The notes below the pieces were generated by a model. That model was not told where the DNA came from, did not search any database, and was given only the letters and a program-made list of their open reading frames with translations. The position numbers were made by a program, and so were the translations under genes. A stretch of 64,000 nt of DNA, taken from the NCBI GenBank assembly GCA_038131165.1, contig JAYPOZ010000002.1, positions 1 to 64,000 of the forward strand, given 5' to 3'. Shown here in pieces: positions 1 to 8,433 of the stretch; the stretch's first letter is position 1, and each line of letters opens with the position of its first letter. Origin of the DNA: UBA6544 sp038131165 (GTDB lineage: Bacteria > Pseudomonadota > Alphaproteobacteria > UBA8366).

Positions 1-24
1 TACCCAAACACGGAAACAACGACC

Positions 25-948
25 ATGCTGCTGTCACCACGGTTTCATCATCTCCATTTACGTTCCGTCGACCCAGAGACTGCTATCGAATTCTATGCGC
101 GCCAGTTTCCATCGTGCGAGAAAGGGCAATGGGCAGGTTTGCCGGCATTGTTGTCCCCCAACGACGTCATGATCCTGTTCGACCGAATGGACACGCCACC
201 ACCGAAAACACCGCAGAGTGCGATCTGGCATTTCGGCTGGCACGTCAAGGACAGCCGGGCCACGACAGCGGAATTTGCGTCCCGCGAGGAGGTAATACCG
301 CGACCGCTTTACAGCGGCATCGCGAATGAATCGGTTCTGATCAGCAGCGACACCTGGTTTCGAGACGGCGACAAGCTGGGGGTCAGCAAGCGTCAGATCG
401 CCGAGTATCGGGCGCAGGGAGCGCCCATTCCCGGCGGCCCAGGGTTCGCCTATTTCGAAGGACCCGAAGAGGTCCTGTTCGAAATAGCCGGCGACTATCC
501 GGACGAACGTTTCAATCATGTCCATATGTGGCAGGAAGATCCGCTGTGCGCGCAGCTGTGGTACCAGAAGCACTTCAACGCCCCGCCCCGCGCCAGCTTC
601 GGCGATGCAGGTGTCACAGAGGCAGACTGCAAGGTACCGCGGACGGAGGACTTCACATACCCGGCACTCAATCCGCGCGGCATGTATCGCGCGCCGCGCG
701 GCGGTGTGACGTTCGGCGACGTCGATCTCATCTGGTATCCGAACCAGGGCGAGGAACCACTTGCACCTTCAGTGGGACAATTTCAGGATCACATTGGCCT
801 ATCGGTCGCCAATCTCGACGTTTGGGTCAACAAGCTCAAGAAGGAAGGAATCACGTTCCTGTCCGATATTTACACGCTCGGCGAGACACGGGCAGTTATG
901 ATCGAGGGCCCCAGCAGGGAAGGATTGGAATTGGTCGAGAAAACCTGA
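25..948 (+). CDS. VOC (glyoxalase/dioxygenase fold) family protein
   Basis: This 307-residue protein has two vicinal-oxygen-chelate modules. The first starts near residue 8 with FHHLHLRSVDPETAIEFY, and the second near residue 160 with FNHVHMWQEDPLCAQLWY. Both follow the beta-alpha-beta pattern of glyoxalase I and extradiol dioxygenases, with a His early in the first strand of each half. The family binds a divalent metal and acts on a small substrate, which cannot be read from sequence. The gene converges with the Asp-box gene and only 7 nt separate them. It could be a dioxygenase or a non-metabolic VOC protein. Confidence 0.75.
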   Translation: MLLSPRFHHLHLRSVDPETAIEFYARQFPSCEKGQWAGLPALLSPNDVMILFDRMDTPPPKTPQSAIWHFGWHVKDSRATTAEFASREEVIPRPLYSGIANESVLISSDTWFRDGDKLGVSKRQIAEYRAQGAPIPGGPGFAYFEGPEEVLFEIAGDYPDERFNHVHMWQEDPLCAQLWYQKHFNAPPRASFGDAGVTEADCKVPRTEDFTYPALNPRGMYRAPRGGVTFGDVDLIWYPNQGEEPLAPSVGQFQDHIGLSVANLDVWVNKLKKEGITFLSDIYTLGETRAVMIEGPSREGLELVEKT

Positions 949-955
949 GCGTGCT

Positions 956-2035
956 TCACAAACAAGCAACGGCGTACACATCGCTGACGCCTTCGGGGAG
1001 CGGAATTTCTTGCCAATTTTTACCACCGTCTTCGGTCCCGATGACTTGCCCCATGCGGGTGACGCTGTAAAGAACAGCAGGATCGGAGGGGTGCGCAGCA
1101 AGCGACATGATCGTACTATTTGCAGTCACTCCGTGGTCGATCCGTGTCCAGGTTTGGGCGATGTCGTCGCTACGGTACAGTGCCCCTTCGGTGCTGAACG
1201 CGGCCTTCGACAACGCGGCGTAGAACACCTTTGGATCGTGCGGCGAGACAATCACGTCCCGGCAATAAGTGATTGGCGAATGCTTCCCAACTTCGGTGTC
1301 CTGCCATGTCGTACCGCCATCCCGCGACTGGAATATGCCCATCCGGATTCCAAGGAAAACAACCTCCGGGGCGGCACGGCTGATCACCATGGCATGCGTA
1401 TCCAGCATTCCTTCGCAGACACCACAATCCCGACCACCGACATTGCTTTGCAGATGCGGCAATTGTGCAAGCTCCATCAAATGACTGGAAACGTCCTGCC
1501 AACTTTCGCCGGCATCGATGCTGCGCAGCGCGCCGCTAACCTCAAGGCCGACATATATCTCATCGGGATGAATAGGGTTGAAGGTCACACTGATAGTCCG
1601 GCTGTCGAATCCCTCCCGCTCGCAATGTGAAGGCGATACCACTTGCGGCATATGGCGCCAGGAGTCCCCTCCATCGGTGCTGCGATAGACGGCCACAGGC
1701 GCCGCGCCGCAATACACAATATTCGGCTTGGTCGGGTGGACAGCGACGGACCAAATTACCGCCGAGTCCACGGGAAAGTCCGGACGCTGCCAAGTATCGC
1801 CCCCATCCTTACTGCGATAAGGGCCGTCCTGCGTGCCGACGAATATCGTCCGCGGGTCCGTCGGATTTTGCGCTATGCAACGGACTTCTACATTCTCCGG
1901 TAGACCGCTCGAGAGAAACTCCCAATCCCCGGCGCCCGGCCGCAACCGTAAGAGACCAGGACGGTAACGCCCGGCATTCTGCCCTTCGCCTGCACCGGCC
2001 CCCGCAAACACCGTACTCTTGTTATCTAGAGCCAT
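956..2035 (-). CDS. Asp-box (BNR-like) beta-propeller protein
   Basis: The protein has 359 residues with at least six Asp-box motifs of the form SxDxGxxW, such as YRSKDGGDTW, YRSTDGGDSW, LRSIDAGESW and FQSRDGGTTW. They are spaced about 45-60 residues apart, as in sialidase- and photosystem-assembly-type propellers. The frame stays open upstream to 2221, but the ATG at 2035 is preferred because GAGG lies a few bases before it and the propeller begins there. No signal peptide is visible. Sialidase catalytic residues were not recognised, so a binding or scaffold role is as likely as an enzymatic one. Confidence 0.75.
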   Translation of the reverse strand: MALDNKSTVFAGAGAGEGQNAGRYRPGLLRLRPGAGDWEFLSSGLPENVEVRCIAQNPTDPRTIFVGTQDGPYRSKDGGDTWQRPDFPVDSAVIWSVAVHPTKPNIVYCGAAPVAVYRSTDGGDSWRHMPQVVSPSHCEREGFDSRTISVTFNPIHPDEIYVGLEVSGALRSIDAGESWQDVSSHLMELAQLPHLQSNVGGRDCGVCEGMLDTHAMVISRAAPEVVFLGIRMGIFQSRDGGTTWQDTEVGKHSPITYCRDVIVSPHDPKVFYAALSKAAFSTEGALYRSDDIAQTWTRIDHGVTANSTIMSLAAHPSDPAVLYSVTRMGQVIGTEDGGKNWQEIPLPEGVSDVYAVACL

Positions 2036-2114
2036 AATATCCTCGAACCCTGCTAGCACCATTCCGCAAACTCTCAAACCGGAAACACGTCGCGTCAAGC
2101 CCATTGCGGGGTAG

Positions 2115-2327
2115 AGTTGGACGCCCAAGTAAGGCGGAACGGTTCTGCTTGAAAGTTTGGCGCGGGTTAAGATGACGTTCGACGTTGGAGTGGCTCCGGA
2201 TCGAAGAATACGCCAACGCAATGTATCGCGGGATGTTCACTTCCGCGGATTTAGTCATCTCGGGTTCGCGTTGCGGGAAGGACTAAAGCGGGCTTTCCGC
2301 TAGATTGTTAAGTCAACGTCCGCTCAC
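2115..2327. repeat. Decayed repeat, copy A
   Basis: This stretch lies in the gap between the Asp-box gene and the SDR gene. It aligns along its whole length, same orientation, with 3534-3740 beyond the SDR. Shared blocks include AGTTGG, CGGTTC followed by GCT, GAA and GTT, a block around GAAGTGG/GGAGTGG, and GATTGTT followed by AGTCAACG/AGACATCG. Conceptual peptides from both copies also match (AERFCLKV against AERFRSKV), which suggests an old coding or mobile sequence. Copy A has a stop in that frame. Confidence 0.55.
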
Positions 2328-2608
2328 ATGAACGACAAGACTCCAGATCGCATTCGTCAATGCCCCCTAAGGACCGACGGCACTCCGTCGCGCGCCCCTT
2401 CAAGGTGGTGCGGCAACAGAACGGTTTCTTCAGTCATGACGATTACGAATAGCTGTCCGGAACCAACCTTCTTCCAGACTCCTTAATTGAAAAGTATCCT
2501 GAAAGAGTGAAGCTGCGAAAGGTGTGCTCGCTAAAGTCTTCTGGCCGATAGCAGCACTTCTGGGAAATGCAGGCTACCGCCGTGCAGATCGTAACAAGGG
2601 AAGAGTGC
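2328..2608. other. Intergenic region upstream of the SDR
   Basis: No gene is supported in this stretch. It is AT-richer than most of the window and should hold the promoter of the SDR at 2609, but I cannot pick a single convincing -35/-10 pair. A purine-rich Shine-Dalgarno (AAGGGAAGAG) sits just before the SDR start. Confidence 0.5.
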
Positions 2609-3460
2609 ATGTTGAATCTTAAGGGAAAAGTTGCGCTGATAACTGGTGCCGGTGGACGCAAGGGTATCGGACGCGCCACGGCGCTCAAACTTGCCGCTCT
2701 CGGGGCGGACATTGCATTAACCGATGTCAGACGACCACAATCCGATTTGCCGCCGCTGGAACGCGGAGACAAATGGAAAGGGATTGAGAGCGTCGCGGAT
2801 GAAGTTCGCGCGCTGGGACGGGAATGTCAGACGGTTGCCTGTGACCTGTCCGTAAACACGGAAGTCCGAGATTTAATAGACACGGTCATCGGTCAGTTCG
2901 GTAAGATTGATATCCTGGTCAACAATGCCCGCGCTATCATTGGCAAAGACCGTGTGCCGGTTTGGGAACTGGACGAGGCCGAATGGCGACACTTTCTCGA
3001 CATAAACCTTACCGCCGTCTATCTGACCATAAAATATGCGGCCCCGCAGATGATAGAACGCGGTCAGGGAGGACGCATCGTCAATACCGCCTCAGATGCC
3101 TCGAAGCGCGGCAAGGCAACGGGGAGTGCGTATTCCGCCACAAAGTTCGGCCTCCTCGGTTTAACTCAATGCGCCGCTCTTGATCTGGCGCCACACCAAA
3201 TCACGGTCAACTCCGTGTGCCCTGGAAGCGTCAATACGGACCGAATGAGCTATCAGGAACAGGCCGCCGCCGACCGGCAAGGAGTCCCGCTGGAGACCTA
3301 CAGGGCACAACTCGTCGAGCAGCTCGGTCAGGTAAATCCGCTCGGCCGCATTGCAGAATCCGAAGACGTGGCGAACCTGATCGCTTTCCTGTCCTCCGAG
3401 GAGGCGGCAATGATTACCGGCCAAGCCTATAACATTAACGGCGGAACGCTGTTTCACTAA
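2609..3460 (+). CDS. SDR family oxidoreductase
   Basis: This is a classical short-chain dehydrogenase/reductase of 283 residues. The N-terminus MLNLKGKVALITGAGG carries the TGxxxGxG-type NAD(P)-binding loop, here TGAGGRKGIG. NNA (in LVNNARA) and the catalytic Y-x3-K (YSATK) are present with an upstream Ser, so it should be active. The C-terminus GQAYNINGG is typical of FabG-like members. The start is the ATG at 2609, preceded by a purine-rich ribosome-binding site. Base composition is lower in GC than the genes from 3.8 kb on. The substrate is unknown. Confidence 0.85.
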   Translation: MLNLKGKVALITGAGGRKGIGRATALKLAALGADIALTDVRRPQSDLPPLERGDKWKGIESVADEVRALGRECQTVACDLSVNTEVRDLIDTVIGQFGKIDILVNNARAIIGKDRVPVWELDEAEWRHFLDINLTAVYLTIKYAAPQMIERGQGGRIVNTASDASKRGKATGSAYSATKFGLLGLTQCAALDLAPHQITVNSVCPGSVNTDRMSYQEQAAADRQGVPLETYRAQLVEQLGQVNPLGRIAESEDVANLIAFLSSEEAAMITGQAYNINGGTLFH

Positions 3461-3533
3461 GAGACGCAATGGATGGCGTCGGTCTAATTCTAACTTGTCT
3501 CGGAAACTCTCGTTACGCGAGCTTCATGCTGCC

Positions 3534-3740
3534 AGTTGGCGTGCGTAGCAGAGCGGTTCCGCTCGAAGGTTCGGCGTGCGACGAGGTCATGGTCACGATT
3601 GAAGTGGCGGCGATTTGTAGGATATGCCCACACGAAATTTCGCAGAGTCTTCACGGGCCTGGATTTCGCCATCGCTCCTTCTCGTCTCCGGAGGGGCCAA
3701 TGGCAGTTTTCTGCCCGATTGTTGAGACATCGGTCGCACA
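3534..3740. repeat. Decayed repeat, copy B
   Basis: This is the second copy of the sequence at 2115-2327, in the same orientation and on the far side of the SDR gene. It fills nearly all of the 3461-3762 gap between the SDR and the DUF35 gene. Short open frames exist on both strands here, but none has a credible start with a ribosome-binding site, and similarity to copy A crosses their ends. I treat it as a relic and not as a gene. Confidence 0.55.
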
Positions 3741-3762
3741 ACAGCTCGCAACGCATTAAGCG

Positions 3763-4176
3763 TTATTCGGCAGACCGCCCGAACACTGGCAGGTTGTAGT
3801 CGCCGAACTCGTCCTGGCCGTCCGTCCAGCGCAGCGAAAGCTCCATCCCCTCACGCAAGTCCTCCGGCCCCATCTCCACGGGGTATGCCGCAAAAAGCGG
3901 CCCTTCCTCCAATTCCAGCACGATCGTGGTGTGGGGCGCCGGATACTCGGGGAAATAGCTGCGGTGAAACGTCGTCCATGACAGCACCTTGCCGCGGCCG
4001 GCCATCGGCGTCCAAGCGTACTCGTCGGAAAGACAGCGGTCGCAGGTCGGTCCGGGCGGCCAGCGGAACTTGCCGCATTCGGCACATTTCTGCAGTCGAA
4101 ACTCCTTGTTCTGCGTGTAGGTCCAGAACTGCTCGGCATAGGGATCCATGGACCGGATCGGACGTGGCGTCGCCAT
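3763..4176 (-). CDS. Zn-ribbon/OB-fold protein (DUF35 family)
   Basis: The protein has 137 residues. A rubredoxin-like zinc ribbon, CAECGKF then CDRCLSD (Cys near 34, 37, 48 and 51), is followed by a DUF35 OB-fold segment with VLSWTTFHRSYFPEYPAPHT. In steroid side-chain degradation the DUF35 domain of ChsH2 partners the aldolase Ltp2, and other DUF35 proteins partner thiolase-like enzymes. The upstream thiolase-fold gene ends 3 nt before this start, so the two are almost certainly co-translated and form one complex. This is the last gene of a four-gene operon. Confidence 0.85.
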   Translation of the reverse strand: MATPRPIRSMDPYAEQFWTYTQNKEFRLQKCAECGKFRWPPGPTCDRCLSDEYAWTPMAGRGKVLSWTTFHRSYFPEYPAPHTTIVLELEEGPLFAAYPVEMGPEDLREGMELSLRWTDGQDEFGDYNLPVFGRSAE

Positions 4177-4179
4177 CGC

Positions 4180-5379
4180 TCAGTTTCCCTTCGTGTAGAT
4201 GATGCTTTTGCACTTGCCCGCGACGTCGTGCACGTATTGCGCGACCTCGGCGCCTTGCACCTGGCGCTGTCCCAACCCGCCGCGCAGCTGACGAACGAGT
4301 TCGGGCTGGTGGTTCCAGCTCTGCATGTAGCTCTCGGAGAGCATCCCGCCGCTCGTATTGCAGGGCAGCTCGCCGCCGATCTCGATCCGCCCGTCCTGCA
4401 CGAACGCGCCGCCCTCGCCCTCCTTGCAGAAGCCGAAGCCTTCCAAGGACGCCAACAGGTGGACGCTGAAACTGTCGTAGGTGGCGAAAACATCTATGTC
4501 CCGCGGCGTCGCGTCCGCCATCGGATAGACCTGCGCGGCCACGTCGCGGTGGGCGGTATGGTAGAAATCCTTAAGCCGCGGGCGCAACTGCGTGGCGTCG
4601 ACATTCTCTTCCGACCAGCCAAACCCGCTCACCATAATCGGCGTCTGGCGGCAGTCCTTCGCCATGTCGGCGCGCCGCACGATGATCGCGACGCCCCCGT
4701 CATTGATGAGGCAATAGTCGAAGAGGCGCAGCGGCTCCGCGATGTAACGTGCATTGAGGTAATCGTCGATCGTGATGGGCTTCTGCATGACCGCGTTCGG
4801 GTTCATGCAGGCATGCTTGCGGAACGCCACCGCGATCGCGCCGAGCTGCTCCTCCGTCGTGCCGTAAAGCAACTTGTGGCGCTGGAACAGCAATGCGTAG
4901 AGCGCGCCCTGCGAGGTCAGGCCCCACGGCGCGTAGTAGAAGTAGGAAGTGATCCCACCGCCGGTCACGCGCGAGCCGCCATAGGCGGTATTCATCGAGC
5001 GCTGGGCGTTGCCGTAAACCAGCGCCACGGTGGTGCACAGGCCGCAATTGATCGCCATGGTCGCTTCGATGATGCTCTGTGCCGCATCGCCGCCGCCACT
5101 CCAGCGCGGATTCATGCCCCACAGCTCACAGGCGCGCTCGCTCGACAGGTTCGCAACGCACAGCCCATCAATGTCGTCCTTGTTCAGGCCGGCGTCGTCG
5201 AGAGCCCGCTTCAGGGCCCGTGACGCCAGGGTGTAGGAATCGTACCGCGCCTCGCCCTTGGCGACCGCCTTGCCGCCGGCGCCGCGGTAGTCGCTGCCGT
5301 AATCCGTCTCGCCGACGCCGACAACGGCAACGGTATCCTTGAGCCGCCCGAGCCGTTCCCGATCGAAACTGGTCGCCAT
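4180..5379 (-). CDS. Thiolase-fold protein, probable Ltp2-like retro-aldolase
   Basis: The protein has 399 residues and the SCP-x/thiolase fold. The N-terminus has VAVVGVGETDYG and the C-terminus has NTSGGMLSESYM followed by NHQPELVRQLRGG. At the position of the usual nucleophilic Cys (GACASG in relatives) it reads GGDAAQ, so the thiolase nucleophile appears to be missing. This is known for the Ltp2 group, which cleaves CoA-thioester side chains by retro-aldol chemistry together with a DUF35 partner. The DUF35 gene follows directly. Two CoA-transferase genes precede it and could supply the CoA ester. The substrate is not known; steroid-like or branched side chains are possible. Confidence 0.75.
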   Translation of the reverse strand: MATSFDRERLGRLKDTVAVVGVGETDYGSDYRGAGGKAVAKGEARYDSYTLASRALKRALDDAGLNKDDIDGLCVANLSSERACELWGMNPRWSGGGDAAQSIIEATMAINCGLCTTVALVYGNAQRSMNTAYGGSRVTGGGITSYFYYAPWGLTSQGALYALLFQRHKLLYGTTEEQLGAIAVAFRKHACMNPNAVMQKPITIDDYLNARYIAEPLRLFDYCLINDGGVAIIVRRADMAKDCRQTPIMVSGFGWSEENVDATQLRPRLKDFYHTAHRDVAAQVYPMADATPRDIDVFATYDSFSVHLLASLEGFGFCKEGEGGAFVQDGRIEIGGELPCNTSGGMLSESYMQSWNHQPELVRQLRGGLGQRQVQGAEVAQYVHDVAGKCKSIIYTKGN

Positions 5380-5404
5380 TAACTGTCTCCCGATTGACTG
5401 CCTT

Positions 5405-6769
5405 CTAAATAACGCCGCGCTCGCGCAGCGAATGAATCTCTTCCTCGCTCATGCCGAGCAACTCGCCATAAACGTATTGATTATGTTCCCCATAGATCGG
5501 CGCGCGCCCGTGCACGAAAGCGGGCGTGCGCGACATCTTCACCGGATAGCCTTCGTTGGGCACGGAACCCAGTTCGGGATGTTCGATAATCGGATACATC
5601 TGGCGGTGCTGCAGCTGCGGATCGTACTCGACCCGGTCTTCCGCACTCTGTACCGGCGCCGCGATGACACCCGCTTCCTGGCACTGGCGCATGATGGCGT
5701 AGCGCCGCCGCGGCCGGGTCCAGCGGCCGATGATGGCGTCGAGCGCGTCCTGATTGGCGACCCGCGCCTCGTTGGTGGCGAATTTGGGGTCGTGCGCCAG
5801 ATCAGGCTGTCCCATCACGCCGCACAGAGCCTCGAACTGCGCCTGCGTCTCGCAGGCGATGAAGATCCACCAGTCCTGGCCGACACGGTCCCGCCCGCTA
5901 CAGCGGTAGGTATTGTGCGGTGCCAGCGCGGGAAAGACGGAACGGTTGCCCGGCGGGAAATCCGGTCGCCGGGTGGGCCGACCATTGACCTGATAATCGA
6001 GCAAGTAGGTACCGAGCATGGACATCGCCCCTTCCGTCACCGAATAGTCGACGCGCGCACCCTTGCCGGTCTTCTTCGCCTGCAGCAGGCCCTGGACGAG
6101 CGCCAGCCCGCCCATCCAGCCCCCCATGACGTCCAGGTAGGAAAACCCCCATCCCGCGGGCGGCTTCCCGGGCAGTCCGGAGGCGAGCGAAAGCCCCGAT
6201 TGCGCCGCGGCTGTCGGCCCGAAGCTCCGGTAGCCCTTCCAGTCGCCCGTGTGTCCGAAGCCCGTCGTACTCATATAGACGAGCCTGGGATTGATCTCCT
6301 GCATCTTCTTCCAGGTAAGGCCCCAGCTCGCCAGGACGCCGCCGCTGAAATTCTCCACCAGCGCGTCGCAGACGCCGATCAGGCGATCGACGAGCTTCAA
6401 CCCCTCCGGGTCCTTCGTATTGAGGCTGATGGCGAGCTTGCCGTGATGCAGCGTGTTGAAGTAGGGCGCGGCATACAGCACCTGCTGTTCCTTGGCGTCG
6501 GCGGCCTTTTCTTCGCCGAGCGTATTGAATTGCGGATCGATGTGGGTCTGCACGCCGGGCAGGTCGACGGGTCGCGGGTCGTCGCTCTGGATGCTCGGGG
6601 TGGCGTTGTAGCGGTGGCTGTCCCAGCCGTCGGCGCGCTCGACATGAATCACCTCCGCCCCGTAATGGGTAAGCAGGCGCGGCGCCCACGGGCCGACGGT
6701 CTTCCAGCTGAAGTCGAGAACCCGGATACCGCTCAGCACGCCGGTGCGCTTATGGGGTGCGCCGCTCAT
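5405..6769 (-). CDS. CaiB/BaiF (type III) CoA-transferase, Glu at the catalytic position
   Basis: This 454-residue protein has the family hallmarks: an N-terminal VLDFSWKTVGPWAPRLLTHYGAEVI-type segment (split motif), LVYMSTTGFG near residue 165, and a C-terminal RERGVI end. At the place of the usual catalytic Asp (DxSxxDA) it reads DYSVTEGA, giving Glu. Its ATG overlaps the TGA of the upstream CoA-transferase in an ATGA junction, so the two are co-translated. The pair could be two subunits of one enzyme, with this one perhaps non-canonical. An ATG at 6769 is chosen because of that overlap. Confidence 0.85.
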   Translation of the reverse strand: MSGAPHKRTGVLSGIRVLDFSWKTVGPWAPRLLTHYGAEVIHVERADGWDSHRYNATPSIQSDDPRPVDLPGVQTHIDPQFNTLGEEKAADAKEQQVLYAAPYFNTLHHGKLAISLNTKDPEGLKLVDRLIGVCDALVENFSGGVLASWGLTWKKMQEINPRLVYMSTTGFGHTGDWKGYRSFGPTAAAQSGLSLASGLPGKPPAGWGFSYLDVMGGWMGGLALVQGLLQAKKTGKGARVDYSVTEGAMSMLGTYLLDYQVNGRPTRRPDFPPGNRSVFPALAPHNTYRCSGRDRVGQDWWIFIACETQAQFEALCGVMGQPDLAHDPKFATNEARVANQDALDAIIGRWTRPRRRYAIMRQCQEAGVIAAPVQSAEDRVEYDPQLQHRQMYPIIEHPELGSVPNEGYPVKMSRTPAFVHGRAPIYGEHNQYVYGELLGMSEEEIHSLRERGVI

Positions 6770-8004
6770 CGGACCGCTCCCGCGTCGCGCAGCGCCGAGA
6801 TCGCTTCGGCCGACAGACCCAGATCCTGCGTCAGTATGGCGTCGGTGTTCTCGCCGAGATGCGGGGCGCGTCCGCGCGGCTCGATGCCGAGTGCCTCGCA
6901 ATCGATCGGGCCGCGCGGATAGGGGATCGCACGGCCGATCTCCGGATGCTCGATCTCGCGCCAATAATCGCGCTGGCGGTAATGCGCGATGTCGTAGTTT
7001 TCCTCGACCGCATGCACCAGGCCCCAGGAGATGCCGTTCGCCTGCGCCCGGTGGAAGCACTCTTCGCCGTCGCTGGCGGCGATCAGCCGCGCGACGGCAT
7101 CGCGGATGACGTTGCCCGTGCGGTATTCCGACATGCGATACGCTTCGTCCTCGAATTCCGGATCGTGCAGCGCGCCCGACACGCCCTTCTCGTCCATCCA
7201 CGCGAGCAGATAGTTCCAGACCCGCGGGCCGAAATTCTGCATCACCGCGATGATGTATTTGCCATCGGCGGTCGGCAGCTGCAGGGGCGGCAGTCGCTTG
7301 GGATTGGCGTGCATGCCGGTGTGGCGGTACATCGTCGAGCCGTAATACATCCACTGTGGCACGGCCGCCTCCGTGCCCATCGCGCAGGCGTCGTGTATCG
7401 AGACGTCGATATACTGTCCCGCGCCCGAGCTTTCGCGATCGAAGAGCGCGACGGTAATGCCGTGCAGCACGAACGCGCAGCCCATATGCCAGGCATGGCG
7501 CCCCTGCCCGCCGATGGGTGTTTCTTTCGGATCGGAATAACCCGAGCTCGACATCTGTCCGCCGAGTGCCAGATGCGCGTGATCGTTCATCGCATAATCG
7601 CTCCAGGGGCCATCCTGGCCGAAATCGGTGAGAGAGACATGGATCAAGGCCTCGTTCGACGCCAATGATGGGTAATCGAGGCCCAGTTCGGCGAGCGTGC
7701 CGGGGGACGCGCTGTCGAGGAACACGTCGGCGCGGGCCAGCAGTTGTCGGACGAGCGGCCCGGCGACCGGCCGCGAGATGTCGAGGGCGAGGCTCTCCTT
7801 GCCGGTGTTGTACCACCAGTAGTCGATGCAGCGGTCGGGGTCCGGTTCGTCGTCGACGAACGGACCGCACCAACGGCCCGGGCTCCCCCCCACGGGTTCA
7901 ATCTGGATTACGCGGGCACCGCCGTCGCTGAGCAGCTTGCCCGCCCATTGATTGCGGCGGTCCGCCAGTTCGACCACTGTCAGGCCGTCATAGACGCCAA
8001 CCAT
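6766..8004 (-). CDS. CaiB/BaiF (type III) CoA-transferase
   Basis: The protein has 412 residues and is the first gene of the operon. It begins MVGVYDGLTVVELADRR and contains VSLTDFGQDGPW and YIDVSIHDACAMG, in which the HDA aspartate fits the catalytic Asp that forms the acyl anhydride. The family moves CoA between a thioester donor and a carboxylic acid without an ATP cost. A clear ribosome-binding site (AAGGAG) precedes the ATG. Together with the Glu-variant paralogue downstream it probably activates the substrate that the thiolase-fold/DUF35 pair then cleaves. The donor and acceptor are unknown. Confidence 0.88.
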   Translation of the reverse strand: MVGVYDGLTVVELADRRNQWAGKLLSDGGARVIQIEPVGGSPGRWCGPFVDDEPDPDRCIDYWWYNTGKESLALDISRPVAGPLVRQLLARADVFLDSASPGTLAELGLDYPSLASNEALIHVSLTDFGQDGPWSDYAMNDHAHLALGGQMSSSGYSDPKETPIGGQGRHAWHMGCAFVLHGITVALFDRESSGAGQYIDVSIHDACAMGTEAAVPQWMYYGSTMYRHTGMHANPKRLPPLQLPTADGKYIIAVMQNFGPRVWNYLLAWMDEKGVSGALHDPEFEDEAYRMSEYRTGNVIRDAVARLIAASDGEECFHRAQANGISWGLVHAVEENYDIAHYRQRDYWREIEHPEIGRAIPYPRGPIDCEALGIEPRGRAPHLGENTDAILTQDLGLSAEAISALRDAGAVR

Positions 8005-8240
8005 TCACTGCTCCTTCGACCGCAGCGGCGCTGTCGTGACGCGGCGCGGCGCTGAGAAATACGGAGACGGTCGCAGGAGCCACACTCCGCGCATTGAGCC
8101 GGAACTCTCCATTGGACCGAATTGATCGAAGCTATCGGCATAAAAACGGCTACGCAACCCCGGGGTCGGTGCCGTCCGCCTCTTTCGAACGTTCCTCGGA
8201 AGCGACCGCGACGGGCGCCGGCCCCGCTGGCCGGGAAGAG

Positions 8241-8329
8241 TGGCGGAGGGAGGGGGACTCGAACCCCCGCACGAGTATGATCCCGTGACGGATTAGCAAT
8301 CCGCTGCATTACCACTCTGCCATCCCTCC
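8241..8329 (-). tRNA. tRNA-Ser (anticodon GCU)
   Basis: Read on the minus strand, an 89-nt tRNA with encoded CCA is seen. The acceptor stem GGAGGGA pairs with TCCCTCC, followed by discriminator G and CCA. The D-arm begins GGCAGAGTGG. The anticodon stem-loop holds GCT at 8295-8297 (reverse complement). A long variable arm, as required for class II tRNA-Ser, precedes the T-arm GGGGGTTCGAGTCCCCC. It decodes AGC and AGU. Confidence 0.95.
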
Positions 8330-8433
8330 GCGGGTGCGTGCTCACAACGCAGCGACGGCGTAGGTAGCGCGGCCCGAACGCTCTGTCAACGCGCCTGCCA
8401 TGCGCCGCTTGACGTGCCCTGCCATCCCCTCCC

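Noticed and set aside
3469..3759. Small open frames after the SDR
   Set aside because: They overlap the decayed repeat and lack ribosome-binding sites. Similarity to copy A does not follow their limits.
4228..5223. 331-codon open frame on the plus strand
   Set aside because: It is antisense to the thiolase-fold gene, has no family-like sequence, and arises from high-GC codon bias.
5339..6922. 527-codon open frame on the plus strand
   Set aside because: It is an antisense shadow of two CoA-transferase genes whose family motifs are clear.
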